NCBI GenBank assembly: GCA_017958705.1
Contig: JAGDCE010000099.1
Location: forward strand, 1 to 6,153
Direction: 5' to 3'
Length of the DNA stretch: 6,153 nt
DNA from: Clostridia bacterium
GTDB taxonomy: Bacteria; Bacillota; Clostridia; Oscillospirales; CAG-272
In this document: in pieces, positions 5,942 to 6,153 of the stretch
Layout: each line of letters begins with the position of its first letter
Position numbering within the stretch: the first letter of the stretch is position 1
Translations under genes and position numbers: made by a program
Notes under the pieces: model-generated
Told to the model about the DNA's origin: nothing
Database searches by the model: none
What the model saw: only the letters and a program-made list of their open reading frames with translations

Positions 5942-6026
5942 GCGCCGTAGGCGCACGGAATGTCCCTGAGGGACACAACAAAAAAAGGAGTCGGCTGGCG
6001 CCGACGTTCTTGGTGGGGCCCCCACC
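5942..6026. repeat. Row of four perfect short hairpins between the direct repeats
   Basis: In order: GCGCC-GTA-GGCGC (5942-5954); TGTCCC-TGA-GGGACA (5961-5975); GTCGGC-TGGC-GCCGAC (5990-6005); GGTGGGG-C-CCCCACC (6012-6026). Gaps are 6 to 14 bases and an A-run (5979-5986) lies in the middle. All stems are exact. Such regular spacing suggests a structured repeat unit rather than coding sequence. Confidence 0.6.
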
Positions 6027-6051
6027 CCTCAAGGCTCGGCTCACGCCTCGC

Positions 6052-6135
6052 CACCCCCCAAGCCCCCCCTGTTCCCCTCCCAACTCTGATGGGGCACTCG
6101 GCCGGCATGCAGAGGCCGACGCCCTCGACGCTGCG
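6052..6135. repeat. Direct repeat copy 2 (84 bp)
   Basis: The second copy of the 5830-5911 repeat, offset by 222 bases in the same orientation. It is followed by CAATC and a run of seven A at 6141-6147. The window ends 18 bases later, so the array may continue. Confidence 0.8.
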
Positions 6136-6153
6136 CAATCAAAAAAAGCCCCA

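Larger units (their letters stand above)
5570..6153. repeat. G+C-rich gene-free tract of dispersed short repeats and hairpins
   Basis: About 580 bases contain no frame I can support as a gene. The open frames here are rich in Pro, Arg and Gly on both strands, lack ribosome binding sites, and encode the repeats themselves. The tract is built from runs of C and G, four GGGGAACCCC-like units, several perfect hairpins and one 82/84-bp direct repeat, each listed separately. It looks like an intergenic repeat element or a cluster of them. No transposase or integrase is in the window. Confidence 0.7.

Noticed and set aside
5408..5950. A 180-residue plus-strand frame overlapping the hydrolase 3' end
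   Set aside because: It starts inside the hydrolase in another frame, crosses the intrinsic terminator and then translates the repeat tract; no ribosome binding site or domain.
5848..6138. Pro/Gly/Arg-rich minus-strand frames in the repeat tract (up to 96 residues)
   Set aside because: They translate both copies of the direct repeat (CMPAECPIRVGR and ACRLRAPSEMGG-like echoes) and lack start signals, so they are by-products of the repeats.
5570..6153. CRISPR array or integron attC array
   Set aside because: The repeats are unequal in length and spacing, with no uniform 20-40 base spacers, and there is no Cas or integrase gene or recognisable attC core pair.

Overview
This window looks like a chromosomal piece of an uncultured, dockerin-bearing Clostridia-type bacterium (Bacillota), probably from a gut or rumen. 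The grounds are an N-terminal type I dockerin on a secreted glycoside hydrolase, strong AGGAG-type ribosome binding sites, standard genetic code, and a G+C-rich core. Placement below class is inference.

Layout: (1) 1-453 (+) is the 3' end of the translation GTPase gene typA/bipA, closed by a strong intrinsic terminator at 558-604. (2) 454-953 has no intact gene. It holds a degenerate copy (about 644-776) of the promoter, leader and signal-peptide coding start of the large gene at 2539, followed by two inverted repeats. (3) 954-2261 (-) is an A+T-rich two-gene unit. The upstream gene is the C-terminal half of a papain/C39-like cysteine peptidase that has the His and Asp but no nucleophile region. 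The downstream gene encodes an unrecognised secreted protein anchored by a C-terminal membrane segment. A near-consensus promoter at 2305-2333 reads into this unit. (4) 2539-5484 (+) encodes a 981-residue secreted protein: signal peptide, N-terminal dockerin, two predicted beta-sandwich modules, and a GH123-type (formerly DUF4091) N-terminal plus catalytic region. It has its own promoter, ribosome binding site and terminator. (5) 5570-6153 is a G+C-rich, gene-free tract of short repeats and hairpins, including an 82/84-bp direct repeat.

How it fits together: the dockerin hydrolase would be exported and attached to a cohesin-bearing scaffold or the cell surface, to cut N-acetylgalactosamine-type or related glycosides (inferred from family). 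The minus-strand unit is unrelated in composition. It sits between an intact and a decayed copy of the same leader sequence, so the locus appears to have been rearranged by duplication, loss or insertion. No complete novel defence or mobile system is visible. The most interesting points are the relic leader, the beheaded peptidase coupled to an unknown membrane protein, and the structured repeat tract.
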